Assembly: GCA_027579435.1 (NCBI GenBank) | Contig: JANBPK010000094.1 | Location: 1-21,930 of the forward strand | DNA length: 21,930 bases | Source: Candolleomyces eurysporus | Taxonomy: Eukaryota > Basidiomycota > Agaricomycetes > Agaricales > Psathyrellaceae | Reading direction: 5' to 3' | Shown: one piece after another, positions 19,651 through 21,930 of the stretch | Numbering within the stretch: the stretch's first letter is position 1 | Layout of the letters: every line of letters starts with the position of its first letter | The notes under the pieces: model-generated | The model's database searches: none | What the model was told of the DNA's origin: nothing | The model's input: the letters and a program-made list of their open reading frames with translations, nothing else | Translations under genes and position numbers: made by a program

Positions 19651-20855
19651 ATGAACAAGGGGGATATGGACTGCAAGATTGTGAACGTGTTTTTTCTTTT
19701 CCTACATGCATTTTCGTTGCTCTCTTGCTCCTAAATGCTGCTGATTGCTTTGTTTCACGCTCTCAGTCGATCGAAGACTGGTTTGTTAGCTGGGGTATAG
19801 TACCCGTGCTTCACTGGTAGCCTGTCTTCCGGTTTATGGATATAAGAGAGTCAGGTTGTCACCTCGCCACCACATCACTGGGTACTAGGTCAGCCATACA
19901 CCAGTCACGATCTATGCTATACCGATAGACATATTTTAGATTCAAATCCACCCGTTCTTTACAAACAATGTCATCTTCCTCCATTCTCTGCACTCGGAGT
20001 GGCTGGCTGGTTGTCAAGGAACAAGGCGAAGCGATCAGAGGCTGTTCACGTCTTTTCTATGATATATGAAAAGAAGCGTAAGAGCACTGATTGGATTCAG
20101 GCCGAAGCGGCGATCTCGTTGTAGGCTACTGCCACGCGGGCCTATCTAGGCCATCCTAATAGAATTGCGGTCCGATTCCGTGGCTTGCCCTATCGCAAAG
20201 AAGAAGTTGGCGTTGCCCTGTCTACTGCAATGGCTTGTTGTACAGCTCAGTCATTTGGAGCGTTGCGACCATGGGAATAGTAACGATGAGTCTATCTAAG
20301 ACTCGAACATCGAGACATTCGTCTGTAGGACGTCGTAGAATCTTTCGAGTGGAATAATGCACAGATTCTGAATGCCGAGGGGCACCACCAAGGAATAGAC
20401 GCCAGTAACCTTGACGAGCCTGGCAGGTGGTACTTGGATAGATTGATGGTCACGCTGATAGCCATTAATGACGTTTGTTCATCAATAGCCAATTCCAATC
20501 TACTCTAGGAGCAATTATAGCATTCGTCTGAACATGTTACATTGAGAGCTTGTTTAGGTGTATGGGGAAGTTTGACTGTACTGGAGGTGTACACGCATTG
20601 AGGAATGAGCGGAGAGCGATTTTTACAATGAGCCCGTCGCCCAAGCCATTGAGCCAAGATCACAGGCTCAAATCCTCAGATCCTTTCGCCCTGGATCTTC
20701 GAGCGTCGGGAAGCGTTCAAATTACGACTAATCGTTGGATAGCAACGGGCTATATTTTGAAGTATGAAGACAGATTGTAAGTATGTTGTGAAGTATACCA
20801 CGTCTCTCTGCCGTCCAGTGAAATTACTACGCTGTATTTCATCACCGAGAAGCTG
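19651..20855. other. Gene-poor spacer, about 1.2 kb
   Basis: No supportable gene. A 76-codon frame at 20550-20780 (+) ends in a GTAAGT donor-like site after YEDRL but has no partner exon or recognised domain. The right end leads into the promoter of the last gene. Confidence 0.4.
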
Positions 20856-20863
20856 TATAAAAA
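20856..20863 (+). promoter_or_regulatory. TATA box of the right-end secreted-protein gene
   Basis: TATAAAAA lies 170 bp upstream of the start at 21026, followed by a C/T-rich leader (about 20930-21000). Confidence 0.55.
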
Positions 20864-21025
20864 GGGAGCAAGTGCTACAATAAGCTGTTCAGAGCATTCT
20901 ATACGTCTTGACTTTCACGTATCCTCTCACCTTCGGTTTATCGCTGGTCGATTAAGCTTCTCAACAACCATACTTGTAGTACCCATTCTCTCAACCCATT
21001 CAGCTTACCGGACGTCGTCATCGAC

Positions 21026-21930
21026 ATGAAGCTCACTACCACCATCACTTTATCTGCACTAGCTGCTTTTGCTACCAGGGTCTTTGTCTGGGCATCTCCG
21101 GACCCTCTCCGGCTTGCCCAAGTCAGCCAAGGGTCTGACCTCGAAATACGAGGGGAATTTATGGTAAGCCTGAATGTGCCGCTCCGACAGGCCTGTCAAT
21201 CCTGAATAAGCACGATCTTTTCTACCACAGGACTACGAGCCGGAGACCCTCTGGGAAAGGTCCTTTGAAGAAGAGCTCGATGAACGAAGCATCTATGATA
21301 ATGAGCTCGAGCTCGACGCCAGAGACTTGAGGGTTAGTCTATCGTCTATATCTAATTTAGATCGCACGATATCAGAAGAGCTAACGACCCTATTATCAAC
21401 AGAATGCCATTGAGGATTACCTCTATGCACGCGCAGCTAGAAAGGCTGCCCAGCATGCATTGAAGGGCTTTGGCGACACGGCTGCCGCCTCGATCGCCGG
21501 TCACGCAAACCAAGCTCTCAATCAAAGGAAACCTAGGACTGGTGGTGGACTGAGACCTTCTCGCTCCAGGTCAAAGTGCGTGTTGTCCTATAAGTTCGAT
21601 CTCCAATCTACCCCAGCTCAACGTGCAACTACCTGAACTTACAACTCACTTGCAGGTCACCCGGTGGAAAGGGAAAGAGCAAGCTCGGTGGCGCTGCTGG
21701 AAAGTCACTGCCAACTCGGAATAGGTCTCGCAGCAAAAGCCCAGCAGGAAAAGGGAAGTCGAAGATTGGGTCAGCGCTCGGGGCCAAGAAGCAATTCCAA
21801 AAGGGAAGTGCTCGTGCCGCTGCGAAGNAAAGGCGCGAATGCGATTATAGCGAAACAGAAGGCGGGGGCAAACGGGCGGAGTGCTGCTCGTGCCGCTGCG
21901 AAGAAAGGCGCGAATGCGATTATAGCGAAA
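21026..21930 (+). CDS. Secreted protein with acidic propeptide and basic repeat tail (partial)
   Basis: Exons 21026-21163, 21231-21332, 21403-21575 and 21656 to the window end; introns are 67, 70 and 80 nt with good GT..AG sites. Residues 1-23 are a signal peptide (MKLTTTITLSALAAFATR..., cut near VWA/SP). Exon 2 codes an acidic propeptide (WERSFEEELDERS, ELELDARDLR) with repeated L/E-x-x-R sites like those cut in basidiomycete proproteins. Exons 3-4 switch to a strongly basic, Gly/Ser/Lys/Ala-rich sequence (SRSRSKSPGGKGKSK, KSPAGKGKSKIG). The last part is a 25-residue repeat containing ARAAAKKGANAIIAK twice. An N at 21828 shifts the frame; the second repeat copy shows it to be an extra base. 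The 3' end lies outside the window. Layout (signal, propeptide, AKKG-rich basic stretch) recalls the 364-aa protein at 16574. Function unknown; a secreted effector or antimicrobial role would be speculation. Confidence 0.75.
21810..21855 (+). repeat. Direct repeat, copy 1 (45 nt plus one N)
   Basis: Identical to 21886-21930 apart from the N at 21828. It codes ARAAAKKGANAIIAK. Start-to-start distance is 75 nt without the N, i.e. 25 codons. Confidence 0.85.
21886..21930 (+). repeat. Direct repeat, copy 2
   Basis: Exact match to copy 1 without the N, and it reaches the window end, so more copies may follow. It is in frame with the secreted-protein gene. Confidence 0.85.

Noticed and set aside
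20550..20780. 76-codon ORF ending in a GTAAGT donor-like site
   Set aside because: No acceptor exon in frame before the TATA box at 20856 and no domain recognised.

Overview
The window reads as nuclear DNA of a filamentous basidiomycete, probably an agaricomycete. Genes carry many short introns (54-75 nt, GT..AG with CTNAC-like branch sites). The families seen (NACHT NTPases without repeats, DUF6533 multi-pass membrane proteins, F-box-like proteins, a fungal alpha-kinase fragment, secreted Kex2-type proproteins) are typical lineage-expanded families of that group. No genus can be named from the sequence.

Left half (about 1.4-12.1 kb) is a duplicated two-gene segment. NACHT-1 (minus, 1717-3796) lies head-to-head with DUF6533-A (plus, 4215-6392). 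NACHT-2 (minus, 7414-9526) lies downstream of DUF6533-B (minus, 9892-12062). The NACHT copies share about 90% of residues over the NTPase core and diverge toward the C-terminus. The 3' flanks of the two NACHT genes are also recognisably homologous, so the duplication covers more than the coding parts. One DUF6533 gene is inverted relative to the other. Both NACHT genes have a small 5' exon coding a short Asn-rich N-terminal motif, easily missed by ORF finding. In copy 2 this exon carries one extra base in an A-run, and its intron has a GC donor. The two DUF6533 genes are split into at least 15 exons each, including micro-exons of 8, 11, 17, 23, 28 and 30 nt whose lengths match exactly between copies.

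Middle (12.1-16.5 kb): about 2.3 kb without a gene I can support, then an intronless F-box-like/LRR-like protein gene (14325-15329), then another gene-poor stretch.

Right part (16.5-21.9 kb) holds two TATA-driven genes for secreted proteins. One is complete (364 aa: signal peptide, short propeptide, long Lys/Ala/Gln-rich basic stretch, small C-terminal domain of unknown family with an H-D...N-D-H pattern). The other is cut by the window end (signal peptide, acidic propeptide, basic tail with an exact 45-nt coding repeat every 25 codons). Between them are a degraded alpha-kinase fragment and an unrecognised ORF.

Three single N bases (5339, 15752, 21828) are present. The two lying in coding exons break the frame if counted and restore it if dropped, so they look like spurious inserted positions in the assembly. 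All gene models are by eye from splice signals and paralogue comparison; no search or RNA evidence was available.
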